Shown: positions 26,701-35,659, numbered from the stretch's first letter. The stretch is 64,000 nt of DNA from Paenibacillus sp. E222 (GCF_013401555.1 NZ_CP058552.1:2356001-2420000), one strand, 5' to 3'. The notes: generated by a model not told the origin, from the letters alone. Numbers and translations are program-made.

Positions 26701-27872
26701 TGTTGACTCTGGCAGTCGACGAACGGGCTATCATGCAAAAGCTAGATGTAGAAGGCATGAACGCTGTAGTTACACTCCCCGTAAACAGTAGTCACAAAGA
26801 TCGGGTAATCGGTGAGCTGACAGGGCGATTGGTGAAGTTCATGGCAGACAAGGAAGCCGTACTTGTGTTGCAAACGGAAGCCGCTACCTATTCCTTGCCT
26901 TCCCGACTGGTGGAAATCAATACGCTGGCACAACAACTTGGTGCTGAAGATCACCTCAAGGATATAGTCCTCCATTTGGAGATCGCACCTGCTTCTGCTG
27001 AAACGATATATGCGGCGGAAACAGTTGCTCATCAAAATGGTTTTGCCTTGATTGGTCCGATTTTTGATTTCAACATAACGGCCACATATGAAGGCAGATC
27101 TGTAAGTGTGGACCGGTTTAACAATTACGTCGAACGAGCAATTACTTTATCTGGTGAGGTTGATCCTTCCAAGGTAACGACTGGAGTTGTGGTTGAGAAG
27201 GACGGCGGCGTGCGCCATGTTCCGACCAAAATCACGCAAGTCAATGGAGTTTATCATGCGCAAATCAACAGTTTGACGAATAGTGCGTATGGTCTCGTTT
27301 GGAATCCCCAGACATTCGTAGACGTAGCCGGACATTGGGCAGAAACAGAAGTGAATGATATGGGCTCAAGAATGGTTGTCCGTGGAATATCGGATACGAT
27401 CTATAATCCGGACGCGAGCATAACTCGCTCTGAATTTGCGGCCGTGATCGTGCGTGCACTGGGGCTTCAAACAGGTGAAGAAAACGACCGATTCAGCGAT
27501 GTAAACCCGAGTGACTGGTATGCAGATGTAGTAATTGCTGCTTCCAACCTGGGTCTGATCGACGGTTATAAAGATGGCACATTCCGGCCAACACAGAAGA
27601 TTACCCGTGAAGAAGCGATGATGATCATTAATCGGACGATGAAGCTTACCGGCTTGGATCGTAAGCTGGATATCGACACCGGCCAAGATCTCTCCCGCTA
27701 TATAGATATGGATATGGTCTCGTATTGGGCAAAAGAAGCTGTCGACTTCAGTCTTCAATCAGGGCTTGTATCTGGTCGGAGTAACGCGACCATTGCTCCA
27801 AAATCCATGATCACTCGGGCAGAGACTGCGGCGCTTATTCGTCGGTTATTGCAGCATTCGGGCTTGATCTAA
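23748..27872 (+). CDS. S-layer-homology surface protein with two seven-repeat modules and InlB_B repeats
   Basis: A 1374-residue secreted protein. A signal peptide (about 1-41; basic start, hydrophobic LLACLVILGG core) is followed by seven repeats of ~49 residues (about 43-390). Each repeat has W..VG.AGFS, LDQ.GTPYVAF.D and KATVM.Y. Next comes an InlB_B/Listeria-Bacteroides repeat (about 391-470), another seven ~49-residue repeats (about 479-829) and a second InlB_B repeat (830-906). A Gly/Asn/Ser linker leads to a domain of unknown type (956-1188). Three SLH domains (1190-1374) should anchor it to pyruvylated wall polymer. The repeats suggest two seven-bladed beta-propellers for adhesion or polymer binding. 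AAGGAAGGT fixes the ATG. Monocistronic, with a terminator. Confidence 0.9.
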   Translation: MKMRRSFRNGKKFVMMLLACLVILGGNPIFQIWDINRSYASGGEEWTLLGEAGFSAGEASAPKLAVDQLGTTYVAYSDRGANSKVTVMKYSESGDWQLVGDRGLSVGSASGITLVLDQAGTPYIGYQDSGVSGKATVMKYSESDGWELVGEAGFTPDRANYPSLALDQAGNPYIAFKDGASGKANVMRYIEPTGWELVGSADFSEGEAISSFSLVLDQADTPYVAFQDEAYKATVMMYSSNEWKVVGQAGFSGGYATSPLLVMNPSGQPYIVFQDDTNKMTVMTYRDEISSWERVGQAGFSPGSANSPSLVMDQTGTPYVAFKDSANGSKATVMRYSEQNGWEFVGQAGFSAGVVSTPSLALDQKGTPYVVYQDAFNSSKATVMRFGAKASYTVSYDGNGAQLGNVPVDNQQYNDQAGAIILGNTGNLEKLGYTFAGWNTEADGSGTSYNAGETLIMSAAHVTLYAKWTPSTSNEDETGKWEVIGDAGFSEGMTFDQDLALDAHGTPYVVYQDVSNGFKATVMKYSEVSGWSAVGQPGFTESYATKNKIAIDQNGSIYVAFSDVNHVGSATVMKYTEQDGWDFVGSPGFSPANLSSLDLQLDANGVPYVALNSSYRLTVMKYNDQSGEWTSIGNTENILGGAGGSILAIGPDGIPYVALSDNSGGFRLSVIRYNEADDSWSFVGNRAFSQENVAEFALAVDQNETVYIAYTTGFNGQKATVMKYTGSGTWITVGDAEFSDGAANFVSMVLDQDGSPYVAYMDSANMNKATVMKYTEADGWNAIGGTGFSEGIAQNTTLEIDAAGNLYVSFKDGSNGNKATVMSYAQPKRYQITYNSNGAASGDVPSDNQAYKQQTLATILGNTGNLVRTGYDFSGWNTAADGSGVNYSVGDTLLIGTSNVTLFAKWLVSNNGGTNPPDGSDNSNGGNGGNGSNPGGGSTSGPASGAAGTASSGGGAVNSGVSILVNGKPETAGTLKTSKVNGQNVLTLAVDERAIMQKLDVEGMNAVVTLPVNSSHKDRVIGELTGRLVKFMADKEAVLVLQTEAATYSLPSRLVEINTLAQQLGAEDHLKDIVLHLEIAPASAETIYAAETVAHQNGFALIGPIFDFNITATYEGRSVSVDRFNNYVERAITLSGEVDPSKVTTGVVVEKDGGVRHVPTKITQVNGVYHAQINSLTNSAYGLVWNPQTFVDVAGHWAETEVNDMGSRMVVRGISDTIYNPDASITRSEFAAVIVRALGLQTGEENDRFSDVNPSDWYADVVIAASNLGLIDGYKDGTFRPTQKITREEAMMIINRTMKLTGLDRKLDIDTGQDLSRYIDMDMVSYWAKEAVDFSLQSGLVSGRSNATIAPKSMITRAETAALIRRLLQHSGLI
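24919..25157 (+). repeat. First InlB_B (Listeria-Bacteroides) repeat within the SLH protein
   Basis: Encodes YTVSYDGNG through GWNTEADGSG to TLYAKW, about 80 residues, the usual pattern of this beta-grasp-like adhesin repeat. It has a close partner at 26236-26465. Confidence 0.8.
26236..26465 (+). repeat. Second InlB_B (Listeria-Bacteroides) repeat within the SLH protein
   Basis: Encodes YQITYNSNG through GWNTAADGSG to TLFAKW. It shares the segment ILGNTGNL with the first repeat, which indicates duplication of a propeller-plus-InlB_B unit. Confidence 0.8.
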
Positions 27873-27896
27873 AGAATAACTAGTAATGTATACAGC

Positions 27897-27930
27897 AAAA
27901 AAGGCAGAGCGAATTCGCACTGCCTTTTTG
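27897..27930 (+). terminator. Rho-independent terminator of the SLH protein gene
   Basis: AAAAGGCAG and CTGCCTTTT pair around a loop that itself contains the palindrome GCGAATTCGC. Confidence 0.88.
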
Positions 27931-28071
27931 CCAATTTAGACTAGGAGCAATAATTAATACAGTGAATTCTTAATAGCGATGAGGTACGCAGGAAGGATAT
28001 CATTGCTCAGATGTCTGAAAAATCACTGGAACCCTTTTTCTACGTAATAGAAGTCAGTACAGTCCTATGCA

Positions 28072-28100
28072 TTGAATTGTCGAACTATCTCACCTATAAT
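28072..28100 (+). promoter_or_regulatory. Candidate SigA promoter of gatCAB
   Basis: TTGAAT at 28072-28077 and a perfect TATAAT at 28095-28100 are 17 bases apart. No T-box-like leader was recognised in the ~90 bases between it and gatC. Confidence 0.6.
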
Positions 28101-28192
28101 GAAAAAAGTTATCTTGGGACTTTAGCCCGTTAAACGAACGATTCGTTTTCGGCGGTTTCAGGAATTAGAACGAATGAAGGAGGCATCCGGAA

Positions 28193-28480
28193 ATGAGTAT
28201 TTCGAATAATGACGTTCAGCATGTGGCCAAGCTGGCCCGGCTTAATTTGACTGCGGAAGAAGAGCAGACCCTGACAGGACAGCTGAACGCGATTTTAAAA
28301 TATGCTGAGAAGCTCAATGAACTGGATACAGAGAACATTGAGCCGACCACTCACGTGCTGCACGTCAGCAATGTGATGCGTGAAGATGAGACGAGGGAAA
28401 GTCTGTCGATTGAACAGGTCATGCGCAATGCACCAGAAGAAGAAGACGGGCAATTCAAAGTGCCTGCTGTAATGGAATAA
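28193..28480 (+). CDS. gatC: Asp-tRNA(Asn)/Glu-tRNA(Gln) amidotransferase subunit C
   Basis: A 95-residue GatC. It contains the family pattern VQHVAKLARLNLTAEEE and the C-terminal LRED-like VMREDETRESL. GatC wraps around the GatA-GatB interface and stabilises the complex that converts Glu-tRNA(Gln), and where needed Asp-tRNA(Asn), to the correctly charged tRNAs. GAAGGAGGC precedes the ATG. It is first in the gatCAB operon. Confidence 0.95.
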   Translation: MSISNNDVQHVAKLARLNLTAEEEQTLTGQLNAILKYAEKLNELDTENIEPTTHVLHVSNVMREDETRESLSIEQVMRNAPEEEDGQFKVPAVME

Positions 28481-28507
28481 CGGATAACCGGAAGGAGGAC
28501 GAATTAC

Positions 28508-29965
28508 GTGAGTTTATTTGAACAATCGTTGCCGGAGATACATAACAAGCTGCACGCCAAGGAGCTGTCGGTCAGCGATCTGGTGAATCAGGCATATCAG
28601 AACATTGGTGAACGGGATGAAAAGGTTAAGGCTTTTCTGGCACTGGATGAAGAACAGGCACGTGCTCGTGCACGTCAACTGGATGATCGACTCGTCAGCG
28701 GTGAGGAGAAAGGTTTGCTTTTCGGTCTACCAGTCGGCATTAAGGACAACATCGTTACGAACGGACTGCGCACAACATGTGGCAGCCAGTTTCTGCGCAA
28801 TTTCGACCCGGTGTATGATGCAACCGTTGTCGAGAAGCTGAAAGCGGCGGATACCGTGACGATCGGGAAGTTGAACATGGACGAATTCGCCATGGGCGGC
28901 TCCAATGAAAATTCAAGCTTCTACCCTGTACGTAACCCTTGGGCACTCGATCGTGTTCCAGGCGGCTCCAGTGGTGGATCTGCTGCGGCTGTTGCGGCAG
29001 GAGAAGCTTATTTCACATTGGGATCAGATACAGGTGGCTCCATCAGACAGCCTGCTTCCTATTGCGGCGTTGTCGGTTTGAAACCTACCTACGGACTCGT
29101 TTCCCGCTTTGGTCTGGTTGCATTCGCATCTTCCCTGGATCAGATTGGACCTTTGACGAAAAATGTCGAGGATTCTGCCTATGTGCTGCAAGCCATTGCT
29201 GGTTATGACGCCAAAGATTCGACATCCGCGAAAGTGGATATCCCGGATTACTTGAGCGGACTGACCGGGGATGTCAAAGGACTTCGTATTGCTGTTCCGA
29301 AGGAATACATTGGTGAAGGCGTTGATCCTCAAGTTAAAGAAACCGTCCTGTCTGCCCTGAAAGTCCTCGAAGGACTCGGCGCAACTTGGGAGGAAGTATC
29401 TCTTCCGCATACCGAATATGCGGTAGCTACGTATTATCTGCTCGCTTCCTCGGAAGCTTCTTCGAACCTGGCTCGTTTCGACGGCGTGCGTTATGGTGTT
29501 CGTGCAGACAATCCGGAGAACTTGCTGGATCTGTACCACCAGTCCCGTAGTCAAGGTTTTGGTCCCGAAGTGAAACGACGCATCATGCTTGGAACCTATG
29601 CGCTCAGCTCGGGATACTACGATGCGTATTATTTGAAAGCTCAGAAGGTGCGTACGTTGATCAAACAGGATTTCGACGACGTATTTGCCAAATATGACGT
29701 CATCATCGGACCAACAGCGCCAACAACGGCATTTAAACTTGGTTCCCAAGTCGATGATCCACTTACGATGTATCTCAACGACATTCTGACTATCCCTGTC
29801 AGCCTGGCTGGTGTACCTGCAGTCAGCATCCCATGTGGATTCTCGGATGGACTGCCTGTCGGCATGCAGATTATCGGTAAAGCCTTTGATGAAACCACCG
29901 TACTGCGCGTAGCGCATGCGTTTGAACAAAATACGGAATTCCACAAGCAGCGTCCGCAGCTGTAG
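28508..29965 (+). CDS. gatA: Asp-tRNA(Asn)/Glu-tRNA(Gln) amidotransferase subunit A
   Basis: A 485-residue amidase-signature enzyme that releases ammonia from glutamine for transfer to the misacylated tRNA. The Ser-cisSer-Lys triad elements are visible: the lysine in LPVGIKDNI, the first serine in [12 protein letters not shown], and the nucleophile region [13 protein letters not shown]. The length is typical. The start is GTG, preceded by GGAAGGAGGA, 27 bases after gatC. Confidence 0.97.
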   Translation: MSLFEQSLPEIHNKLHAKELSVSDLVNQAYQNIGERDEKVKAFLALDEEQARARARQLDDRLVSGEEKGLLFGLPVGIKDNIVTNGLRTTCGSQFLRNFDPVYDATVVEKLKAADTVTIGKLNMDEFAMGGSNENSSFYPVRNPWALDRVPGGSSGGSAAAVAAGEAYFTLGSDTGGSIRQPASYCGVVGLKPTYGLVSRFGLVAFASSLDQIGPLTKNVEDSAYVLQAIAGYDAKDSTSAKVDIPDYLSGLTGDVKGLRIAVPKEYIGEGVDPQVKETVLSALKVLEGLGATWEEVSLPHTEYAVATYYLLASSEASSNLARFDGVRYGVRADNPENLLDLYHQSRSQGFGPEVKRRIMLGTYALSSGYYDAYYLKAQKVRTLIKQDFDDVFAKYDVIIGPTAPTTAFKLGSQVDDPLTMYLNDILTIPVSLAGVPAVSIPCGFSDGLPVGMQIIGKAFDETTVLRVAHAFEQNTEFHKQRPQL

Positions 29966-29991
29966 ACTGCCCGGAACGGAGGAATATAGAA

Positions 29992-31431
29992 ATGTCCGCA
30001 TCTAAATATGAAACGGTCGTTGGACTTGAAGTCCATGTCGAGTTGCATACAAACTCCAAAATCTTTTGCGGCTGCTCCACTGCCTTTGGAGCTCCGCCCA
30101 ATACACATACTTGTCCGGTCTGTCTCGGACATCCAGGTGTATTGCCTGTATTGAATCGCCAGGCTGTAGATTACGCGATGAAAGCAGCCATGGCTCTTAA
30201 CTGCACCATTGCTGATGTCAGCAAGTTTGACCGCAAAAACTACTTCTACCCCGATTCTCCAAAAGCTTATCAGATCTCACAATTCGATCAACCGATCGGT
30301 GAGAATGGCTGGATCGATATTGAAGTCAACGGTGAAACGAAGCGAATTGGCATTACACGTCTTCATCTGGAAGAAGATGCAGGGAAGCTTACCCACGTTG
30401 ACGGCGGCTATGCTTCATTGGTTGATTTTAACCGTGTGGGTACTCCGCTCGTGGAGATTGTCTCTGAGCCGGAGATTTCTTCTCCGGAGGAAGCTCGTGC
30501 ATATCTGGAGAAATTGCGTGCGATCATGCAGTACTGTGATGTATCCGACGTGAAGATGGAAGAAGGTTCACTGCGCTGTGATGCCAACATTAGTTTGCGT
30601 CCGCATGGACAGGAGAAGCTGGGAACGAGAGCCGAACTGAAAAACATGAACTCCTTCCGTGGTGTTCAGCGTGGTCTGGAATATGAACAATTCCGCCAAG
30701 CGGAAATTTTGGACGACGGCGGCGAAGTCGTTCAGGAAACTCGTCGCTGGGATGAGGCTCAGGGGAAAACACTGTCGATGCGTGGTAAAGAGCAAGCGCA
30801 TGACTATCGTTATTTCCCAGATCCTGACTTGGTGAAGCTGCATATCGATGCAGCCTGGAAAGAACGGATCAGAGCTTCTATACCGGAGCTTCCGGATGAG
30901 CGTAAAGCACGTTATACCGCTGATTATGGACTGCCTAGTTATGATGCCGAGGTTATTACCTCATCCAAAGCGGTCGCTGATCTTTTTGAAGACAGTCTGA
31001 AATACACCAAGGATGCCAAAGCCGTATCCAACTGGATTATGGGTGATTTGCTTGGTTATTTGAATACCAGCAACCTTGAATTGAATCAGGTGCCGCTGAC
31101 TGGCCAAGGTCTGGGTGAGATGATTGGACTGCTTGAAAAAGGTACAATTAACAGTAAAATCGCCAAAACGGTATTTAAGGAAATGCTCGAGAGCGGCAAG
31201 CTTCCACAGCAAATCGTTGAAGAAAAAGGTCTGGTCCAGATTAGTGACTCAGGTGCCATTCTTGCCATTGTGGAGCAGGTTGTTGCGAACAACCCGCAAT
31301 CCGTGGAAGACTACAAAGCTGGTAAACAGAAGGCCATTGGTTTCCTCGTTGGTCAAGTCATGAAAGAAAGCAAAGGCAAAGCCAATCCGGGACTAGCCAA
31401 TCAACTGCTTACAGAAGTACTGAACCGCTAA
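29992..31431 (+). CDS. gatB: Asp-tRNA(Asn)/Glu-tRNA(Gln) amidotransferase subunit B
   Basis: A 479-residue GatB, the subunit that binds tRNA, activates the misacylated glutamyl group with ATP and receives ammonia from GatA. The start [19 protein letters not shown], the CPVCLGHPG zinc/cradle segment and [10 protein letters not shown] are diagnostic. The C-terminal YqeY-like tail domain ends with [24 protein letters not shown] is the ribosome site. It is followed by a terminator, closing the operon. Confidence 0.97.
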   Translation: MSASKYETVVGLEVHVELHTNSKIFCGCSTAFGAPPNTHTCPVCLGHPGVLPVLNRQAVDYAMKAAMALNCTIADVSKFDRKNYFYPDSPKAYQISQFDQPIGENGWIDIEVNGETKRIGITRLHLEEDAGKLTHVDGGYASLVDFNRVGTPLVEIVSEPEISSPEEARAYLEKLRAIMQYCDVSDVKMEEGSLRCDANISLRPHGQEKLGTRAELKNMNSFRGVQRGLEYEQFRQAEILDDGGEVVQETRRWDEAQGKTLSMRGKEQAHDYRYFPDPDLVKLHIDAAWKERIRASIPELPDERKARYTADYGLPSYDAEVITSSKAVADLFEDSLKYTKDAKAVSNWIMGDLLGYLNTSNLELNQVPLTGQGLGEMIGLLEKGTINSKIAKTVFKEMLESGKLPQQIVEEKGLVQISDSGAILAIVEQVVANNPQSVEDYKAGKQKAIGFLVGQVMKESKGKANPGLANQLLTEVLNR

Positions 31432-31453
31432 TCCATCCGGTGAAGCCGGACAG

Positions 31454-31487
31454 AAAGAGGCTCGTCCCTGTGACAGCCTCTTTTTGT
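31454..31487 (+). terminator. Rho-independent terminator of gatCAB
   Basis: AAAGAGGCT and AGCCTCTTT form a 9-bp stem followed by T residues. Confidence 0.88.
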
Positions 31488-31550
31488 TAAGGGCATAAGT
31501 TTGATTGTATTGTCTTGGTTTCAGTGACATACAAAGGAGATGAGGAATGC

Positions 31551-32015
31551 ATGAAGATTCAAACTTTGTCATTGAGTGATGTGGAGACCGTAGGTCAGCT
31601 CTGGCGACTGCAGCATGTAGCTTATCGGCTTGAAGCCGAAATCATCGGTTTTCAGGAAATTCCGCCTTTAATGGATACGATGGAGGCGCTGCAAAACTGT
31701 GGAGAGACCTTTTATGGCTATGTGGACACGGATGGCGAGTTGCTTGGTGCGGTCGCAGTGGATGAGGAAGAGATCAATACGTTGACGATCACACGTATGA
31801 TGGTGCATCCCGATCATTTTCGTAAAGGAATTGCTGCTGCTTTGATGACGCATGTGTTTGAACAATATCCCGATCTTCCACGTTATATTGTTTCTACAGG
31901 AACATTGAACCAGCCAGCCGTGAAATTATATACCAAATTCGGCTTTAAGCCCGTGGATGTTGTACAGATTGCACCAGGAGTGGAATTAACGACATTTCAT
32001 AAGAATAAAGATTAA
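31551..32015 (+). CDS. GNAT-family N-acetyltransferase
   Basis: A 154-residue GNAT-fold enzyme expected to transfer an acetyl group from acetyl-CoA to an unidentified amine. Motif A, which holds the pyrophosphate of CoA, is MMVHPDHFRKGIAAALMTHV, and motif B-like TGTLNQPAVKLYTKFGF follows. AAAGGAGATGAGG lies ahead of the ATG at 31551. It is 33 bases before the MgtC-like gene and may share its transcript. Confidence 0.85.
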   Translation: MKIQTLSLSDVETVGQLWRLQHVAYRLEAEIIGFQEIPPLMDTMEALQNCGETFYGYVDTDGELLGAVAVDEEEINTLTITRMMVHPDHFRKGIAAALMTHVFEQYPDLPRYIVSTGTLNQPAVKLYTKFGFKPVDVVQIAPGVELTTFHKNKD

Positions 32016-32048
32016 TGATGTGAACAACTTGGAGGAGGACTACCGGCT

Positions 32049-32759
32049 TTGGGCAATCCCTGGTTGATAGATGAGTGGCACATTTTATTGCGATTATTAC
32101 TGGCTATGCTGCTTGGAGGGCTTGTAGGCCTGGAGCGGGAGCGTTCCAATCATGCTGCCGGTCTGCGTACCCATATTCTGGTATGCCTTGGATCTGCACT
32201 GATTATGATGTTGTCTGTTTATGGTTTTAAAGATTTTGCAAATGAACTAAACGTAAGGATTGATCCGGCACGTCTGGCTACAGCCGTTATTACCGGCGTT
32301 GGGTTTCTCGGAGCGGGCACGATTCTTTTTACCGGCAAGTCGATTACCGGTCTGACAACGGCAGCTTCCATATGGGTTGTGGCAGCCATCGGACTGGCAA
32401 CAGGCGCGGGATTCTTTTTTGCTTCCATCGTGTCAACCGTCTTGGTATTGCTTAACCTCTGGGTATTCAACAAGTTGGAGCTTAGGTATATACGGGGAAA
32501 CAAACTGCATGTCGTTACACTTCATACCTTATCTGAGCCCGGTTTTCTGGAACAGGTATCTTCATTTATGGAACAGGAAAAGATCAAAATCCGTAAAATA
32601 ACGGTTAATGAGCAGGATTTGGCTTATGCAGAAATGATATCGGTTGAACGCAAAATTGAAATTGTGCTGCATGTCTACATGCCACATGAATTGAGTGCAG
32701 TGCATCTCGTATCCAAGTTAAGACAGTGGGAACATGTAACGAAAGTGTCGGTCGAATAA
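32049..32759 (+). CDS. MgtC/SapB-family membrane protein
   Basis: A 236-residue protein with four or five membrane helices in the N-terminal 140 residues and a cytoplasmic ACT-like tail. The family core is seen in LLAMLLGGLVGLERERSNHAAGLRTH (quoted as GGLVGLERE and AGLRTH), GVGFLGAGTILF and TGLTTAASIWVVAAIGLATG. MgtC proteins are linked to magnesium adaptation and to control of the F-type ATPase; most SapB/MgtC homologues remain untested. The start is TTG with GGAGGAGGA nine bases upstream. Confidence 0.87.
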   Translation: MGNPWLIDEWHILLRLLLAMLLGGLVGLERERSNHAAGLRTHILVCLGSALIMMLSVYGFKDFANELNVRIDPARLATAVITGVGFLGAGTILFTGKSITGLTTAASIWVVAAIGLATGAGFFFASIVSTVLVLLNLWVFNKLELRYIRGNKLHVVTLHTLSEPGFLEQVSSFMEQEKIKIRKITVNEQDLAYAEMISVERKIEIVLHVYMPHELSAVHLVSKLRQWEHVTKVSVE

Positions 32760-32766
32760 ATGAATT

Positions 32767-32803
32767 AAACCCTCTGAGGCCTTTAGTGCCGGAGGGTTTT
32801 TGC
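32767..32803 (+). terminator. Rho-independent terminator after the MgtC-like gene
   Basis: AAACCCTC pairs with GAGGGTTT and a T tail follows. Confidence 0.85.
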
Positions 32804-32905
32804 TCATAACCATATTTCTTCCAGTTACTCTCCTGGCTCTTTAGGGTACTATCTAACCAAATGCATGAAGAGCGGGAATGTCAGCCCGGAAGAAAGGAGT
32901 CGTTT

Positions 32906-33499
32906 ATGAAACGGAAACGTCAGTCGAACAATACTTCCAGCGGAACGCGCGGAAAACCTGTCCGAAATCGGACTCACAAGTTTATTGCCGGATTGCTAAG
33001 TGCGGTTATTCCGGGTCTAGGTCATATTTATCTCCGATTATACATGAGAGGTCTGACATTCATGATGCTTGTGCTTTTGGATCTGTCAGCACTCTTGTAT
33101 TTCTCAACGATTGGAATACAGATTAATGTACCATTGCTTATCCTGCTGGCGTTGTTTATTCCGGTAATTTACTTTTACAATGTATTCGACGTATTGCAAT
33201 CTGCGGACTGGGTGATGATGCGCAGGAGAAGAGCGGTCACCTACAACACCTCGGACAAGCCCATCCCTAGCGAACGTTCTGCAAGGGAAGCTATGATGGT
33301 GTGGGAGAGGGGCATTTCGTTTGGATTGCTTCTGATTGTAGGAGGATCGCTGCTGGTATTGTTCTTTCGCAAACCGCGTTGGTTTAAAGAGCTAATCGCT
33401 GTGTATGGTGGATATACTTTTGCTGTTCTGATGATCGCAGGAGGACTTATCGTTTTCGGACGGGAAATCTGGGTCATGCTTCGCAAGAAGAAAATCTAG
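32906..33499 (+). CDS. Hypothetical multi-helix membrane protein
   Basis: A 197-residue basic membrane protein. The N-terminus is rich in Lys, Arg and Asn, and about five hydrophobic helices follow, among them FIAGLLSAVIPGLGHIYL, MLVLLDLSALLYFSTIG and LLILLALFIPVIYFYNV. The IPGLGHIYLRLYMRG stretch resembles the TM2/DUF5683-like pattern of small membrane proteins but is not enough for a name. GAAAGGAG precedes the ATG. The gene ends 26 bases before the DUF4097 gene, so the pair is probably one operon. Confidence 0.7.
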   Translation: MKRKRQSNNTSSGTRGKPVRNRTHKFIAGLLSAVIPGLGHIYLRLYMRGLTFMMLVLLDLSALLYFSTIGIQINVPLLILLALFIPVIYFYNVFDVLQSADWVMMRRRRAVTYNTSDKPIPSERSAREAMMVWERGISFGLLLIVGGSLLVLFFRKPRWFKELIAVYGGYTFAVLMIAGGLIVFGREIWVMLRKKKI

Positions 33500-33525
33500 T
33501 GCAAACTATTCAAGGAGGGATAGCC

Positions 33526-34926
33526 ATGAACCGTAAAGTCCGGGTCGGCCGCTATACGGCTGCCGCCTTAATCGTAGCTGTCGGTGTGCTGTTGATTTTG
33601 GATAAACGGTGGGGAACGGACTATGTATATGAGATGGTCGATTGGTGGCCCCTCTTGCTCGTTGTGTTAGGTGTGGAATACATACTGTTGTTTTTAGTGA
33701 CACGTGGAAGAGGGAATGCAGCTTCAGACAACCAAGGTGAGAAAATGAAAATGCGCTTCAGACCCGATGCGAAAGGCATCCTGACGTCTCTTTTACTGAC
33801 GGCTTCAGTATTTATCGTCACAGAGCAGGATCATTACATGCATTTGTGGAACCGGGTGAGTCTTAATCTGGGAGCGGCATCCATGGACTATAGTCAGGCA
33901 GCAGGATATATGGAAGATAAGGGCACGATTCGGGTGCCTGTAGGTATGGATACATCGGACCTCGTTGTTGAGGGAGTGAACGGGGATATCTCGGTACAGC
34001 GGGGGGACACGGAAGAGATTGAGGTGCGCACGGTAGTTTGGGTGGATCAGACAACTGAAGTGCAGGCCAAAGCAGTGGCGGACGCTTCCTTTGTTGAGGC
34101 AGACGGGACAAAAGTGATTCATATCAAGACTACAGGCAAAACGTATGGAGAGAACGAGAAAACACAGCCGCGGATGAATATCACCATAACGATCCCGGAT
34201 GATCGTCGTTTTAATCTCGATATTCGAACGTCCAATGGAGCCATATTGTTGAATCGTCCGGAGGCCATCAGTACCATTTTGGCTGAGACCGGAAATGGAC
34301 GTATACGAATTACGAATGCCGTGGGTGATATTTCAGGTAAAACGCTGAATGGTGATGTCGTTGTGGCAAATGCGATCGGAAATGTGGACTTGAACAGTAA
34401 TCGAGGGGACATGAAGGCTCGCGGGGTTTCTGGAAATGTGAACCTGACCACGCAAGTCGGAAGTATCAGCATCACGGACTCTGTTGGAGAGATCACAGCG
34501 GATACCCGAAACGGAAATATCAATGTAGACGGCGCAAGTTTGGCAGTCAAAGCTCAATCCCTCAATGGCAGCATAAGTATTGTATCCGCCAAAGTAGGCG
34601 GTGACTGGGACGTTTATAGCGCTGTAGGGGCTATTAACATTTTGATTCCGGAGCGGGGGGATTATAGCCTCAGTGGTTCCAGCAGTTATGGAGATCTGCA
34701 AACGGATCTGCCGTTTAAAGTGAAGAATAAAACGATTGAAGGCCAGCTTGGTGAAGGAGAGTATACGGTCAAAGTTGAGGGAAACAGCGACCTCACGATT
34801 GATCGTAATCCTGTAGTGCCTCCTGTTGGAACGAATTCACTGGATTCGGAAGGTACAGACGATAACTTGGAACAAATGACCGAAGACGGACAGAATTCCC
34901 AAGATGAAACGTCCGAAGTTCAGTGA
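33526..34926 (+). CDS. Membrane-anchored DUF4097 beta-repeat protein (LiaG-like)
   Basis: A 466-residue protein. Two membrane helices at the N-terminus (YTAAALIVAVGVLLIL and WWPLLLVVLGVEYILLFLV), resembling LiaI/LiaF ends, and a third near 90-105 lead to a large beta-helix-like domain with short repeats built on NGDI, NGRIRI and NGNINV (about 140-430). This is the DUF4097 pattern, also found in LiaG of the Bacillus lia operon. The tail is acidic and low-complexity. CAAGGAGGG fixes the ATG at 33526. A role in sensing or stabilising the envelope is plausible but unproven. Confidence 0.78.
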   Translation: MNRKVRVGRYTAAALIVAVGVLLILDKRWGTDYVYEMVDWWPLLLVVLGVEYILLFLVTRGRGNAASDNQGEKMKMRFRPDAKGILTSLLLTASVFIVTEQDHYMHLWNRVSLNLGAASMDYSQAAGYMEDKGTIRVPVGMDTSDLVVEGVNGDISVQRGDTEEIEVRTVVWVDQTTEVQAKAVADASFVEADGTKVIHIKTTGKTYGENEKTQPRMNITITIPDDRRFNLDIRTSNGAILLNRPEAISTILAETGNGRIRITNAVGDISGKTLNGDVVVANAIGNVDLNSNRGDMKARGVSGNVNLTTQVGSISITDSVGEITADTRNGNINVDGASLAVKAQSLNGSISIVSAKVGGDWDVYSAVGAINILIPERGDYSLSGSSSYGDLQTDLPFKVKNKTIEGQLGEGEYTVKVEGNSDLTIDRNPVVPPVGTNSLDSEGTDDNLEQMTEDGQNSQDETSEVQ

Positions 34927-34934
34927 CTGGCGCG

Positions 34935-34964
34935 TTGACAATAAACTTGCAATCGCCGTACAAT
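34935..34964 (+). promoter_or_regulatory. Candidate SigA promoter of perR
   Basis: TTGACA at 34935-34940 and TACAAT at 34959-34964 are 18 bases apart, upstream of perR. Confidence 0.6.
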
Positions 34965-35045
34965 AAATATAAACTGGCAAGGTTACATGGCAGGAATAAT
35001 GTAAACACGTTGTTCCAGCCAAGATCAACTCTGAATGAGAGAAAC

Positions 35046-35060
35046 ATGTAATCATACATT
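35046..35060 (+). promoter_or_regulatory. Weak Per-box-like dyad ahead of perR
   Basis: ATGTAATCATACATT is a near-palindrome in the perR leader. Its left half resembles the 7-1-7 PerR box TTATAATNATTATAA, but the right half diverges, so autoregulation is only a possibility. Confidence 0.25.
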
Positions 35061-35100
35061 TTGTCTCTGCAGAGTAATGAAAGGTAAGGCGGTGGGTTTT

Positions 35101-35523
35101 ATGGCAACACGTGTCCAACATGCGTTGGAGCATCTGAAAACGACCGGTGTCCGTATTACACCCCAGCGTCATGCCATATTGAACTATCTGATGGAATCCA
35201 TGGGGCATCCGACAGCCGATGAAATTTACCGTGCGCTTGAACCCCAGTTTCCCAGTATGAGCGTGGCGACTGTATATAACAATTTGAAGATGTTTCTGGA
35301 AGCGGGCATGGTCCGGGAGTTGACATACGGAGATAACTCAAGTCGCTTCGATGCCAATGTGACGGATCATTACCATGTTATCTGTGATAAATGCGGCAAG
35401 ATTGAAGATTTTAGTTATCCTTCGCTAAAAAGCGTTGAGCTCCAGGCGGAGTCAAGTACAGGATTTGAAGTACATGGTCACCGATTGGAAGTTTATGGCG
35501 TATGTAAAAGTTGCAGGGATTAA
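35101..35523 (+). CDS. perR: Peroxide-responsive repressor PerR (Fur family)
   Basis: A 140-residue Fur-family repressor very similar to B. subtilis PerR. The winged helix includes [12 protein letters not shown] and the recognition region [11 protein letters not shown]. All regulatory iron/manganese ligands of PerR are present: H36, D84, H90, H92 and D103 (B. subtilis numbering one higher). Two CxxC pairs (CDKC and CKSC) hold the structural zinc. Metal-catalysed oxidation of the histidines would release DNA and induce catalase-type genes. GGTAAGGCGGTGGG precedes the ATG. In B. subtilis perR also lies just before ygzB, ygxA and rrnD. Confidence 0.93.
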   Translation: MATRVQHALEHLKTTGVRITPQRHAILNYLMESMGHPTADEIYRALEPQFPSMSVATVYNNLKMFLEAGMVRELTYGDNSSRFDANVTDHYHVICDKCGKIEDFSYPSLKSVELQAESSTGFEVHGHRLEVYGVCKSCRD

Positions 35524-35543
35524 GAGAGTTGAATTACAATATT

Positions 35544-35582
35544 AACGTGTAGAATTCAGTTTGGATTCTTCACGTTTTTTGT
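35544..35582 (+). terminator. Rho-independent terminator of perR
   Basis: AACGTG-T-AGAAT pairs with ATTCT-T-CACGTT, followed by six T residues. Confidence 0.87.
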
Positions 35583-35659
35583 TTTTAGGACGATAGAATG
35601 TATATAGTCTTAGCAGGTTAGATATTTCATGATTCAGCATGATTAACGGAGGTAGACGT

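Noticed and set aside
29024..30001. 325-codon minus-strand frame opposite gatA
   Set aside because: It is the antisense of a universally conserved enzyme and shows no domain.
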